Of a DNA stretch of 64,000 nucleotides, positions 39,578-50,900 are shown one piece after another. The notes under the pieces were generated by a model that searched no databases, had not been told where the DNA came from, and saw nothing but the letters and a program-made list of their open reading frames with translations. How positions within the stretch are numbered: position 1 is the stretch's first letter; each line of letters starts with the position of its first letter. The DNA is from Strigamia acuminata (taxonomy: Eukaryota; Arthropoda; Chilopoda; Geophilomorpha; Linotaeniidae), in contig OX442315.1 in NCBI GenBank assembly GCA_949358305.1, positions 23,276,427-23,340,426 on the forward strand, in the 5' to 3' direction. Position numbers and translations under genes: made by a program.

Positions 39578-41874
39578 GTAAGTACTTATTTATTTATTAT
39601 TGCGTTTAAGTCTTTAAGTTACCGTACTGCATACTGAAAAACGAGCTTATGTGGCCGGTACCAGTCCGGAGTGCCTCGTTGATGTGATATGTGTTGGCAG
39701 TTGTCAGTGGCATATGGAAATAGGTTTATAGGTAATATTTTTAAGTCGATTATTTTTTTGTTGGTTCTCGAAGAGAGCTTAAAAGTCAGGCTGCATGAGT
39801 TGTTGTTTTTGGTGCAATGTAATTTCCGCTTGGTGCGAAGACCATTTTCCTGCGGCAGGGTAAACTGCCAAGTGAAAGGACATGGAAATTTTCTTTTTCC
39901 TTCTTTTCGGATGGTAGTAATTGTGTTGGTGTTGAATTGTTATCTTATTTATTAGCTAGCGTAAGACGTAGAATTTGTCGACAAAAGGTTAAGGTGTTTG
40001 CGTGGCGCATTGTTTATAGCGCCTTTTGTAACCAGCCATTGTATAAACATTGTCGCCTTGACTTGTAGTCGCTGATGCGGTATTCGTCGAAGGCCTCGTA
40101 TGCAAATGTGTTGCCCGCCCCCATAGCGAAATGCCTTTCTACAGCTGCCAAAAAAGTCTCGTGATTTGTGATCGCTGCATGTGCGTGAGGAGAGCCGAAC
40201 GCGGTAGGAGGCGGACTTGAAAGGAATGAAGGGATAGCAATTCGTTATTACTTAGCGTCTTAAAGACACAGTGTTAAAAGTATGTTGTTACTTTTTATTA
40301 CTTAGAGATGCGTTTGTCGATCGCTTTCGACCGGGATCGTTAAAAAGGCTTGTTTACGAGGTGCCAATCGTGAAAGCTTTTTTTTCTTTTCTTTCTCTTT
40401 TGGTGATGGGGGAGGAAATGGGGTTTTGGGGGGTGAAATTTGAAATTTCGCAATGTGTGGGGATTGAATACAGTTGGTGGGGATGTTCGGGAGAGATGAG
40501 TCGTGAAATTTTGAATGCCTTAAAATATGAATACCATTCGCTTCCATCTCCCATCTACGACTATGGACGGAGGGAGTGGATATTTGGCAGCCATAAGCTA
40601 CTCTTTGCACAAGGAGGTAGTGAGCTGGGGGAGGGGGAGAAAATGGCCTCCGTGGGGGAACGAAATCGAACACTGTTGCATTCAAAAGTGACATTTTAGA
40701 AGCTGAATATACCGTCGGCGGAGACAAAATGGACGAGATTAAAGGACATAATGTTTGAATTTGGCTTGATAGTGACCCTTAGTGTTTTGGCAGTGGTTTG
40801 AATGTTGAAACGTCCAAGAGAGATCGTGCAGCGTTTTTATTTAGTGAATTTGTCCTATTCGTTATGTCGAGAGCGTTGGGTGGTTTGTTTATTGCCTTCT
40901 TCTCTGAGGAATAGTGAGATGGGTGCATAAAGAACCCCCTTCTGTCGCTGATGACTCGTCTCTCGGACTGGCATTTTCGGCGACAAGAGCCATTGACATG
41001 TATCTTGGTCTCTTTTACGCTCTTTTTTTTTCTTTCTTTCCTTCTTCCCTTCGACTCACTCTCTTTCACTCTTCGACCTTCAATGCACACTTGGAAGTTA
41101 TGTAGCACCAGATGGAATGTTGGGTTCTTTTTATCAGATCAATATCCTGAGAGAAGACACTGGGGTCTAGAGGGAGAAACATGTTGGTGAATAGAGGTTA
41201 TGCAGTGCACATAGATTTGATAAAATTCCCTTTTTTACTCCTTTTTTTCCCTTCTTTATATGTGAATCTCAATGCTTAATGATGGATTGGTTACGTCGCA
41301 TTTTATAAATAATACTGAACAATTTGCATATCAGAAGGGTTGTAGATTTATTGGTTTATAGCAATGTTTTTCTTCTTCTTGGCATTACTTTTTTCACTCG
41401 GAATTGCATTTCATCAAAGTCTAGATGCAACACAAGCACGAGAGATTAGATCTTTTTTTTTTTACGCTGGAAATTTTCTTTGGTGGTTTTGCTATTCGTG
41501 AAAAAAGCTTAGTTTTTTTTTTTAATATTCATTACGTCATTAGTGTAGTTTGAATCTTGTTAGAAGCAGGAAGATTTTGTATTGGTATGGCGGTTACACT
41601 GTATAATAAGTGCTCGATACGGGGGGAAGAGCCAAGACTTGTTCGCACACATCCGTTTTCATCTCAATCTGTGTTGGTTCTTTTTGCTTGCTTTTCGGTG
41701 TCGTGCAGCGAATGTGCAATGAGGAAGTATTCGTTTGTCGGGCACAAGGCCAGGTGGAAACTGCACTTGTGCTTTTCATCAAGGACTCGAAATGAGCGTT
41801 GAAAAAGAAATTGAGATCCTCCCAAAAGCCTTTTCGATCAATCAGTGTCTAATTTGGTTTTCCATCTCTTGAAA

Positions 41875-41876
41875 TT

Positions 41877-41915
<39 letters not shown>

Positions 41916-41934
41916 TGTATTTATTTATTTACTT
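41875..41934 (+). repeat. TTTA microsatellite
   Basis: About fourteen TTTA units with one interruption (TGTA). Confidence 0.9.
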
Positions 41935-42826
41935 TATTTTCTTTTTTTCTTTTTCTTTTTAAAAAAGCAATTTTCAATTCCGATTACTATTTTTTTTCTT
42001 CCCTGAATATTTTATTTAGTTTTTTTCCTTGAAAAATGTAAATAACTTATGTGTTTATTATTTATTTATTGATTTTTCTTTTCCTGTTTGGGATTTGGCA
42101 TTTATTAATTTGTTATTGACCTGATTTTCTTGGCGATGGATGGTGGTTGGAGCGTGTTCCTTGTTTACCCACCAGCAGTGCAAGAGTCCTCGTCCCAATC
42201 TTTAATGACGTGCTTTACGAGCTAACGGCTGATGGCCTTCGAGTTATGCTGTATCAAAGCCGACTTTGAGGATCCATTCGCGGACCACTTAGCCAGACCG
42301 CAAAGCCTGATTGGCCGCCGAAGAGAAAAGCCAAGTCCATGGATTGCAGGCTCCAGCTGTTGGCCAAAGTCCATCAAAGGCCATCAGATACCTTAATTAG
42401 TTGGAAAGAGTTGAACGTGTGAAATTGGATTTTGATTCAATTTGATTGCCATGCAAATGGATTTTATTTCGCATAAAAAACCGGCCGTTGATGTCTTAGC
42501 GAGGTTTTCGGCATCCGTAAAAGTGTGGGATGTGGTGTTTTAAACATGTTCTTTTGTTTGGGATTCGGTTGAAGAGATAAATTCGACAAGCATAATTGAG
42601 TATGAGCACATGGGGTAGGGAATTGAGGTACTTTGGTGTGTTGGAGGCCGACTGATAAGTTAATTAATGACGCGAACGAAGAGCAATTGGTTCGAGTTTT
42701 TTTTTTACAGGATTGTATGTGGAAGGATAATTTTTCGACTCATTTGTTTTTTTCCTTGCTTTTTCTATTGATAATTTGTTCCATCCCAACCCCAGATCGA
42801 GGGTTTTTTAATGCCTTCGTCTCTCA

Positions 42827-42841
42827 TCACTAGGGGGCGCT
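42827..42841 (+). promoter_or_regulatory. CTCF-like binding motif
   Basis: The 15-mer TCACTAGGGGGCGCT fits the vertebrate CTCF core CCASYAGRKGGCRSY at 14 of 15 positions, the exception being the first base. Fly CTCF recognises a similar core. It lies in AT-rich intron 5 kb upstream of the candidate internal promoter, where an insulator or loop anchor would make sense. Use in this species is inferred. Confidence 0.35.
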
Positions 42842-45800
42842 TTAAAGATTGTGAAAAGGGAGGCTCTCATCTTTTAATTGGCAAAAGTAATGAGAGATGT
42901 GAAATGAGTCGAGGGGATGGAACAAGGTTTATTTTGGAACGTAAATTGAAGGGGATTGAAAATAAATTCGACACGGGTGTCGTTCGTGTCATGTTGTTGG
43001 GGTCGGGTGTGTTTACAAATGACTCGAGCTGTTGATAGATGCTCCTGTATGTGTCCAGAATCTGGTGGATGCGAAAAGGCCTTGATCCTGCCATTCTTGA
43101 TTATGATGCAGTCCACCAACGTTGCCCCAATCAATTTCTCCGCACATTTATTCAGCAGCATGTGCTGCCATCAAACACTGGATCCATATGAGGTTTAAGG
43201 TTTATGATTAGTTTAACATCTGCCTGGTTCGCCGAGGGGAGAAACCTTCGACATTTTCCTACAAATTTTGTCCATCAAGGAAACTTTGTTTGTTCGAGAA
43301 GCAAATTGGCCAAGGGCTCGCTCCTGGGTAGACTACAAAGTATATAAGGAGGTGTAATGACTGGAGCGGGGAAAAAAACGGAGACGAGATAGCATTAAGC
43401 CAACGAGTGAAGTAATTGTCATTTTGTATAATTATGGCAAATGAAATTTAAGTCGATGGCAAGCAAGACTGTTTGGTTTTTGGCGTGCAGGGCATCCAAG
43501 TCCCAACGGCACACCCAAGGGAGATCCTTTAGTTCGACATGCTGGAATATTTAACGCGAGCGCGTCGGATATTATGCAAAACAGCTCCCTTGTGACCCCC
43601 TTTCCCCCTTGCGCCCTGGCTACCGAGGGTACGATTTGCATGTCGCTTTTTAATATGGCAGCGAGCAAGTGGAAGAAAAAAATTTGTAGACTTGCACGGA
43701 AAAATGTGAGCATATGTATTTGTGTTGGAGATTTTCTTTTCTTTTTTTGCTTCAACGTATGGCAATTTTTCTATATCAGTGTTTATAAATATGAAAAGGG
43801 TACGGATGAAGGGATTTTTTTTCCTTTCTTTTTTCCTTTTCGTAACTGTTTGCTGAAAGATTAATAAGCCATCAATTTGGATAATTTACGTGTTGTGCGC
43901 TTCCTGCTGTGCTCCAGCGGATTACCTGCAAGTAGCTGCTCAGTTCGTAATCCTTCCTAACTGACTTAAAAATTAGACTTAAAAAATTGTTAGTCGCTTC
44001 TTTTGTCTTATATCCAATTCCCCGAGTCACGACTGCCTTTTTGTTATCTGAAACTAGTTTGAATTAAACATGATGTGTCAGATTGGATTAGCTGTGTAGA
44101 AGAAACGTAAAGAGATTATGTGAAGAAGATTTTGAAAATCCACAAGTCTACTAAGTTAGAAAGTAAAAATGAATGAATTGTTAATTTTTTTTGTTTCTTT
44201 CTTTTTTCTTTCTTCTTCCAGTTTAAGTTGAGAAATAAATTTACTTTTATGATTAATAAGAAGGGGGTTTTGAGTGATTGAGTCGTCAATTGGAGCTTCT
44301 TTGTGTCGTCATTGGAGTTAATATGCGATTTATGCAAGATGGTGGCAGTTTCCTACGCACAATTGGCTTTGGGAGATTCATAGCTGGGCATTAAGAGCGA
44401 CAGCAATTTTTTTTAATGAATAGCTAATGAAATTAGATGAGTGAAAATGACTCCATCCGAATTGACGGCACGAACGTTAGTTTAGAGCTCCGCTGCTCTT
44501 CATTGGAAGAAATAATAAAACTTTCTTCTTTTCCTATTTCTTTTTTTTTATATTATTTTTATTTTTATTGCATTTAATACACTACAGTGTTGAAAGTTTT
44601 TTGAAGGGGAAAAAATCTCTTATTTAGCAAATTATTTTTTCTTAATCGGGTTAACTGTGACTTTCTTTTGGCACTGATGTTGGTCGAGAGAATATTTTTT
44701 GCCATTTTGGACAGAACACACCATTCTTTTTTCTTGCAACTTCATAAAAAGCGAGACAAGCTCGCTTTTGGTGAAAGAACCTAAGTTGTGAAATTGCTCA
44801 ATAGCTTTCTAACTTCTTTTGTTCAAATCTCTTTTACCCACTTTGCACTCATAAATATTTGGACCCAAATTTGCAAGCTATTCTGTGCCTAAATTTGAAG
44901 CCACTAAAATGAAGAAAGAAAAAGGGTTGAGGCCGGACGCGTAAAACTGAAAGAAAAGAAAAGAGATTTGTGGATGTTGGAATAGTCTAAAAGAGGGTAA
45001 AGAATAAAAAAATAAAAAAAATGAGAAACAAGTTTTTCTTTTGTCCTCAAAACTCTCGAAGCACGGGAAATTGCGAGAAATGTCTTGTAATGACTATAAA
45101 TTCGATGTGTTTCTTTTGATGCTGGGTCCATGAGAAAAAAGCTACGAGAATGAAGTCTTAAGAAATGTTCTTTCTTTATTCTTACTTTTATAATTCGTAC
45201 TTGTTGGGTTATGACAGCTATTTGAAAATTGTAATTCCCATAATGGAATTTTTGTGAGAAAATGGAGAAATGTTTGAGTTGAAACGGGTCTCTTAAAGGT
45301 CATGTTCTGTACAACCGGTCACATTGGTTACAAATTTTAATTCGAAATGTGAATTAAGAATGCGATGAATAAATATTTTCTACTAACAAAGGTTAAAACA
45401 AAAAAATTTACAAAATTTACAAAAATGAATAAGAAATTGAGTTAGCCTTTTCATTTAAACTGTCAAATTCAGATAGATTGAATTTGATGTCTTTGATTTA
45501 ATTTTCAAAGTGCAATTTTCGCCAATGAGAAATGAACACCTGTTGATGAAGCGGCATCACGGATTGACCTGAGGCACAAGACGAAATGAAATTGCAAGAA
45601 CAGAAATTAATTTTTTTTTCTTCTATTTTTTTTTTGCTTTTAACTATAAAGTAAATAAAAATGTTTTGCTCCTTCTTTATGATATTTTTGATCAAATGTT
45701 AAATTAGATTACGGGAAATCGATCAAAATATATACGTAAAGTTTGTATGCAATTTTTTTTTGGTTTCTAATTTTTTGTTTGTCTCTTTATGTCCATCCAG

Positions 45801-46183
45801 TTTTTATTACTTTTTATTTTTTATTACTCATAATTTTTACATGTTCTGTATTTATCAGCAGTCGCAGGAAGCTAAAGTTAATAAATTAAATTATAACTGT
45901 CATTTGGATATCAAAACTTGGTTTGTATACAGACAGCGTGTTATTTCGGTATTTGAGTAAAATACATCAAAAAAGAATATTCTATTATGAGACAAGAGAA
46001 GCAATTAACTTGAGCTATCACGGAAAGAATGAAATTGTTTAGTTACTAAACACGCGACAAGCATAAAAATAAAAATGAATGGTTAAAAAAGGCCTGGTGT
46101 TGTTTTAAACACTTTTAATGTATCCTGAACTTTATTTACTACAAACGAAGCATAAATAAAAAATAGTTTTAGTTACATGAAGC

Positions 46184-46199
46184 AAAAAAAAAAAAAAAA
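46184..46199 (+). repeat. Poly-A, 16 bases
   Basis: An uninterrupted A run in AT-rich intron. Confidence 0.8.
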
Positions 46200-47689
46200 G
46201 AGAAGCAAATTGATTTTTACTCTGATTAACGCTGAGCACACGTGGAATTTGAAGTAGGGGTATCTAAACTTGTCTGTAACAGCGTGAAATTTGTGGCAGA
46301 CTTGCAAATGTGATTCTTTCATGTGGCCCGTTCACTCTTTCTGTTCTCATCTTTTGGTGTCTCTTTCCTCTTCCTTTTGCACCCCTGCGTGACTTCCTTC
46401 ACTTGAGCATAAATGTGCTTATCTACTCGCCAAGTGGATCGTGTAGGGTGCTTGAAATAGAGCATTCCAAAAGAGTGCTTAAAGAGTTTTCTGACTTAAT
46501 TAGACTGAAAAGTAGTTGAGGGAGGCTTGATGAATTTTGCTTGCATTGGATTTACCGAATTATTATTTCTTTTTCATTTAACTCTTTCTTTGGTGGTGAA
46601 AATTTCAATTTGCTTTGCATTTTTTTTCTTTGCCATTAAGGGGATTTCTTTTTAATATTAAAAAAAAAAAAATTCGAATTATCAACGTGCCTTGATTTAT
46701 ATGGCCGAGTGAGTCACAGCATTGTGGAGGGAAAAGGGAATTATTGACTTTAATGAGGCTGTAAATATTTTCAATATTGATTGGGACCTCACTTTTATAC
46801 GCTTGTGTTCTACACGACGCTGAATTTTAAAAAGAATAAATAAAACGACGAGCTTATTTTTGTGCATCCATCGAGATGGTTATTTATTTTTAATATGTCC
46901 GGGCGAAAGTATAAAAACAAAATTGCAAAAATTTAAAATGCAGTGGTAAATTAATAAGTTTGAAAATGTGCGTAATCGGCTCATAAATTTTTTAAGGAAA
47001 GTTATCGCATGTATAGATGATTGTGTTGCGTTTCATTCCCTCGGCGCCTTCACCATCTGGTGAGGAAAAGAAGCTGCTTCTTCGCCTGTTGATCAGAGAT
47101 GCAAAGAGCCAAAGAGTATTCCGATACTTGGCCATTTCCTTCTCTTCAGCGCATGAAATTAAAGTCAAAAAGCTTCTTTCTTCCTTTTTTTTCCCTGCGA
47201 ATTTTCCTAGTGCCGTGAAAAACGTATGATGCGCATGTACATGTAGTGTGCACCTAAGAGGCTTACTGGTTGTAAGGCTGGCTATCAATTTGAAGGAATT
47301 ATTTGCACACCCATTAGGGGGCTTCTATCAACCTACTGACACCCTCTCACTGCATCTGCTGAAAAATTAAACTTCATTGTTAATATATGTGAATGTGGGA
47401 TGCGCAAATGTAAGGAGTTTCCGTTGGCGAAAAAGAGAAATAAATAAGGCGGCGGGCGCTGTACAGAGTCGCGCGATTCATGTCGAGTATCGATATATCT
47501 CGTAAATGTACGTTTAAAGGGTGGAGGAGGTCGATGCAACACGTAAACGCTATAATGTTGTCTTTTAGTGCGTTATATGTGTGGCATCATCACCCCCATC
47601 TAATGGCAGAGACCCGAGAGGGGGTAGATAGGGGATTGTGGGAGGGGAATATGTTGTAAATCCATAAATTATCGTAGTTGGCAGCTCTT

Positions 47690-47912
47690 TGTACGGGAAA
47701 GCATACGCACCCCCCTCCGTCCCACTGATTGGCTGCAGCCGTGTAGTGTCGCGTGGCGCTCGAGTAGCGTTCGGTCAGGCGGCGGAAAGATCGAGACGCG
47801 AGAGAGGGAAGCTCGGGGCACAGAGCGAACGCAGCACTGCCCACGCCCGCTGTACAGACACACACCTAAAAGGGGCTCAGTGGTTGGCAAAACGCGAGGC
47901 GGAGCAGCAGAC
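47690..47912 (+). promoter_or_regulatory. CpG-rich candidate internal promoter and 5' UTR
   Basis: About 23 CpG dinucleotides fall in these roughly 225 bases, while flanking intron sequence has very few. Visible elements are an inverted CCAAT box (ATTGG, 47728-47732), a GAGAGA stretch near 47803, and TCAG initiator-like matches at 47775-47778 and 47877-47881 (TCAGT, the common arthropod form). No TATA box is evident. The block ends at the ATG of the candidate alternative first exon. The start site cannot be fixed by eye. A CpG-rich enhancer or a bidirectional promoter would look similar. Confidence 0.5.
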
Positions 47913-47991
47913 ATGACCACCTCGCTAGTGATTCCCACTCATCCACTGCCCAAGACTGAGAACCACGCTAAAAGCCTGACTTCCACTCAAG
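47913..47991 (+). CDS. Probable alternative first coding exon of the TIA-family gene (RRM1-less isoform)
   Basis: An ATG in fair context (CAGACATGA) starts 26 codons, MTTSLVIPTHPLPK, then TENHAKSLTSTQ, plus one base, ending at the donor CAAG|GTAAGG (47992). The stored G joins AG of the exon at 62705 to give GAG, so the product would read ...[14 protein letters not shown] and run straight into RRM2. The phase is therefore the same as that of the canonical exon at 39520. The stub lies directly downstream of a CpG-rich block (about 47690-47912) in an otherwise CpG-poor AT-rich intron. What I see: start codon, open frame, good donor, matching phase. What I infer: an internal promoter making a TIA protein with a new 26-residue leader and no RRM1. 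The leader resembles no domain I know. Alternatives are the first exon of a different nested + strand gene, or a chance frame beside a regulatory element. Confidence 0.6.
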
Positions 47992-50900
47992 GTAAGGGGT
48001 GAGGGTGAGCGCTGGGTCGAGGGAAAAGGGGACCACTGGGATTGAAAAGTGAAGGGGAAAGAGAGCAAGAAAGTATGTGTGCTCAACCTGTGATTGTTGA
48101 GGGAACGAAATGACTTGACGTTGATTTCCTACTCTGTTATTTATTTAACAATGAATGGCCGCATGTGCGGACCATGTTTCTACATTTTCTCTCCGTTTAC
48201 GTCGTTTGGATATTTGATTTTGCTTATCGCTTGTGAAAGAAATTTCCAACTTTTACTTTTAATCTCAATTTTTCTTTTTATTATTATTATTATATTTTAT
48301 ATTTTATACATACTTTTTTAGTTTCGTTTACTTTCAGCGGGATTAAAAGCAAACGGAAGTTAAGGATTAAGTCGTGATCAGTTTCATATAAAATTTCATA
48401 GCTCACCGGTTACGCTTTTTCTATTTTTACGCGTGTTTTTCATTTAATTTGAAGCGAACGCTCAGGTTCTAAACACAACTTGTTCCAAGTGCTCGTTGAG
48501 TAATTACAGAAATAATTTTTTTGTTCAACTTAAGTTTACTATATCCTTTGTATCCTATTTAATTATTTACCCGATGGCCGCTGCCCACCTTTGCCCCTTG
48601 GAATTTCCTGCTTGTGAGTATATGTTTTCTGGTCGGCGTTTGGGTAGCGTGTCCGAGCGACGTTGTTCGACTCCTCCCAGGAAGTTATTTTCAAATAAAC
48701 CACGAGGCAAATTTGTTGTAAGAATTGAGAATTTTTGCACCTGTTCGGCATTTGTGTTGTGACCTGACGTACAAGGCAAAAATGATAACAGACCACGAGT
48801 GTACGAGCGATTAATCGAACAGTGTCTAAACATGACGTTAATCTGTCATCGGTGGATGCAAGTAGTATTTAATACATCGCATTTAATTTTTATTTTTCTA
48901 AATGCTCCCTTCAATGGCGAATTATTGTGTGGGAGGAGGAAGGGCGAACGATGCGTGTTTTTGCAACTACCGGCTTTGCCTTTCACTCGCTACCTGTTTT
49001 GCGGGGCTACCTGCACCACCTGTCACGGACAACGGAAGTTATTTTGGAGCCCTCGTCTGTTTAAACGGCTCGGGATGAATCATTTGATCGAGGCAAGAGG
49101 AGAGGGGAATAGAATAGACACTACTGGATTTTAATTAATGCGTCAAATGTAAGAGAAGAAAGGAAAGGGTGAACTGAAACGTGGATCGGGGACATTATTA
49201 ACGGGAGCTAATGATGAAGCGTTTCTTTGATTTTATGATTGGGGAATGGAATGAGTGTAACAGCGTGTTTGTTTGGCCGATTTAAATTTTTACTTTCGAG
49301 GATGCGAGCGAGTATGTGTGGTCGAAGGCGGTTGGGTTTAGTTTATTAGGTGAGGTGATCAAACGCGCGTGAGTGGGTGGCCAATTTAAACGTTGCCTCG
49401 CACTTTATAATAAAAGCAGTAAATACTTGTTAAAAATGAGGGGGGCGTTCAAGGGAGGCGCTAGTGACCCTTGGATGGCTGTGTAGTCTCCCCGGGTTAC
49501 CTGTATAAAATAGTTTACTGCTCCATTGACCTGTTGGTGGCGTAAAATTTACTCATGTTTATAACGAAAGAAGAGGACATAAAAGTTTGAGACTTCTTGC
49601 AATATCGAAGCGTGCAAAATAGGAATATATTCACTTATTTTATTTCTTTTTATTCTTTTCGACATGCCCTTGGAGGTTTGGCGAGGGGACTTGTCTGTAA
49701 AACCATCTAAGACGCGATAACAAATGGTCGATTTTTTTTCTCACCCCTTCGGTTTTTTTTTTATTTTTTAGCTTCACTTTTCAGTTGGTTTTATTTTTCC
49801 CAGTTGTGAAAAATATATAGTACCATACAAGTGGTAGGGGCTGTGAACGATCCAAAACGCCCCTTTTTCCATAAACAAATCAGTTTAAGGGTATTTGGCT
49901 ATAGGGGAAAAAAGATTTTTTGGAAAAATAGAGAGAAGAAGGAATCCAAACACTTTTCGATGATAAATTCTCAGCTTTGGTGAAGGTCTATGTCTTGGTT
50001 ATTGAGTAGCTCGTGGCCGGCTTTTGTTATTATACACAATTTTGTTATTTATTTATTTTATTCATTTCTTTGATGTAGAAATATAGATGTATTTTTTGAA
50101 AATATGAAAGGAGAGAAATCAAAAAGGGCGAGCGTAAGAGGGAGATGGAGGTGTTGAAAGATTGCAATGGAAAATGTTTAGTCCGTGCGAGGCCGATGCT
50201 TATTTCTTCCTCACTTAAAAATCCAATATGGGAGAGAGAGACTGTTTAGTAAATATGAATGGATATTTTTTTTATTGCGATGTAAACTGACGTCATTTCC
50301 AGGAGTGGGGAGGAAACTCGAATGGTTTTTTTCGTGCAACACTAACATCCTCTTTATTCATGGCGTGTGAAAAAAAAAATTGTATACAAGCTCTCTTCTT
50401 GACTGCTTCTGATGAATTTCTTATTCATCCTGTCTGCTTAAACATAAAATTACGTGCTATTTTATTTTATCAAAAAATTGAAAAGTAAAGAAAATGGTAT
50501 CAGATAACTTTAAACTATATTAATTTATTTTTGCTTTATAGTAAATTTTATTAGATTAGGCCTCGGAACGTGTCAGTTTATTTGGTTTGATATGAAACAG
50601 CTGCTACGTTACTTATAACGCCTCTGTTATTATAATTGCAACTTAGTTGTGAATTGGTGCGCAACGAAGGTGTTTGTTGTAACGGATGCCATCGGTTAAG
50701 TGTAAATGGGAAGTAAGCTGCTGGAATAAGGCAGTAAAATGCGCTTGCAGGTAAGCCACAGTTTGTAAGGTCGTATGGCGACTTTTGCACACCACTTGTG
50801 TTGTGGCTGCCCAGTTTATAGGCAATAAAAGAAGTCTAGACTTGCATTCTGCTAAAATCGTCGGAAATAAGGTTGCTTCTTGTCTCGAAGCTAAGGGATT

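Larger units (their letters stand above)
39578..47689 (+). other. Intron, from linker exon to candidate internal promoter
   Basis: The intron starts with a consensus GTAAGT followed by TTATTTATTTATTATT, a U/A-rich element. No recognised exon follows. Notable items are an octamer-like ATGCAAAT (40100-40107) in a CpG-containing stretch (40020-40210), a TTTA microsatellite of about 60 nt (41875-41934), a compact G+C-rich block (about 42131-42400), and a CTCF-like motif (42827-42841). The overlapping frames at 40271-40727 are open on both strands and look fortuitous. Confidence 0.7.

Noticed and set aside
40271-40727. Overlapping frames of about 140 codons on both strands
   Set aside because: Openness on both strands together with G-rich/C-rich low complexity points to local composition; no domain or splice signals.
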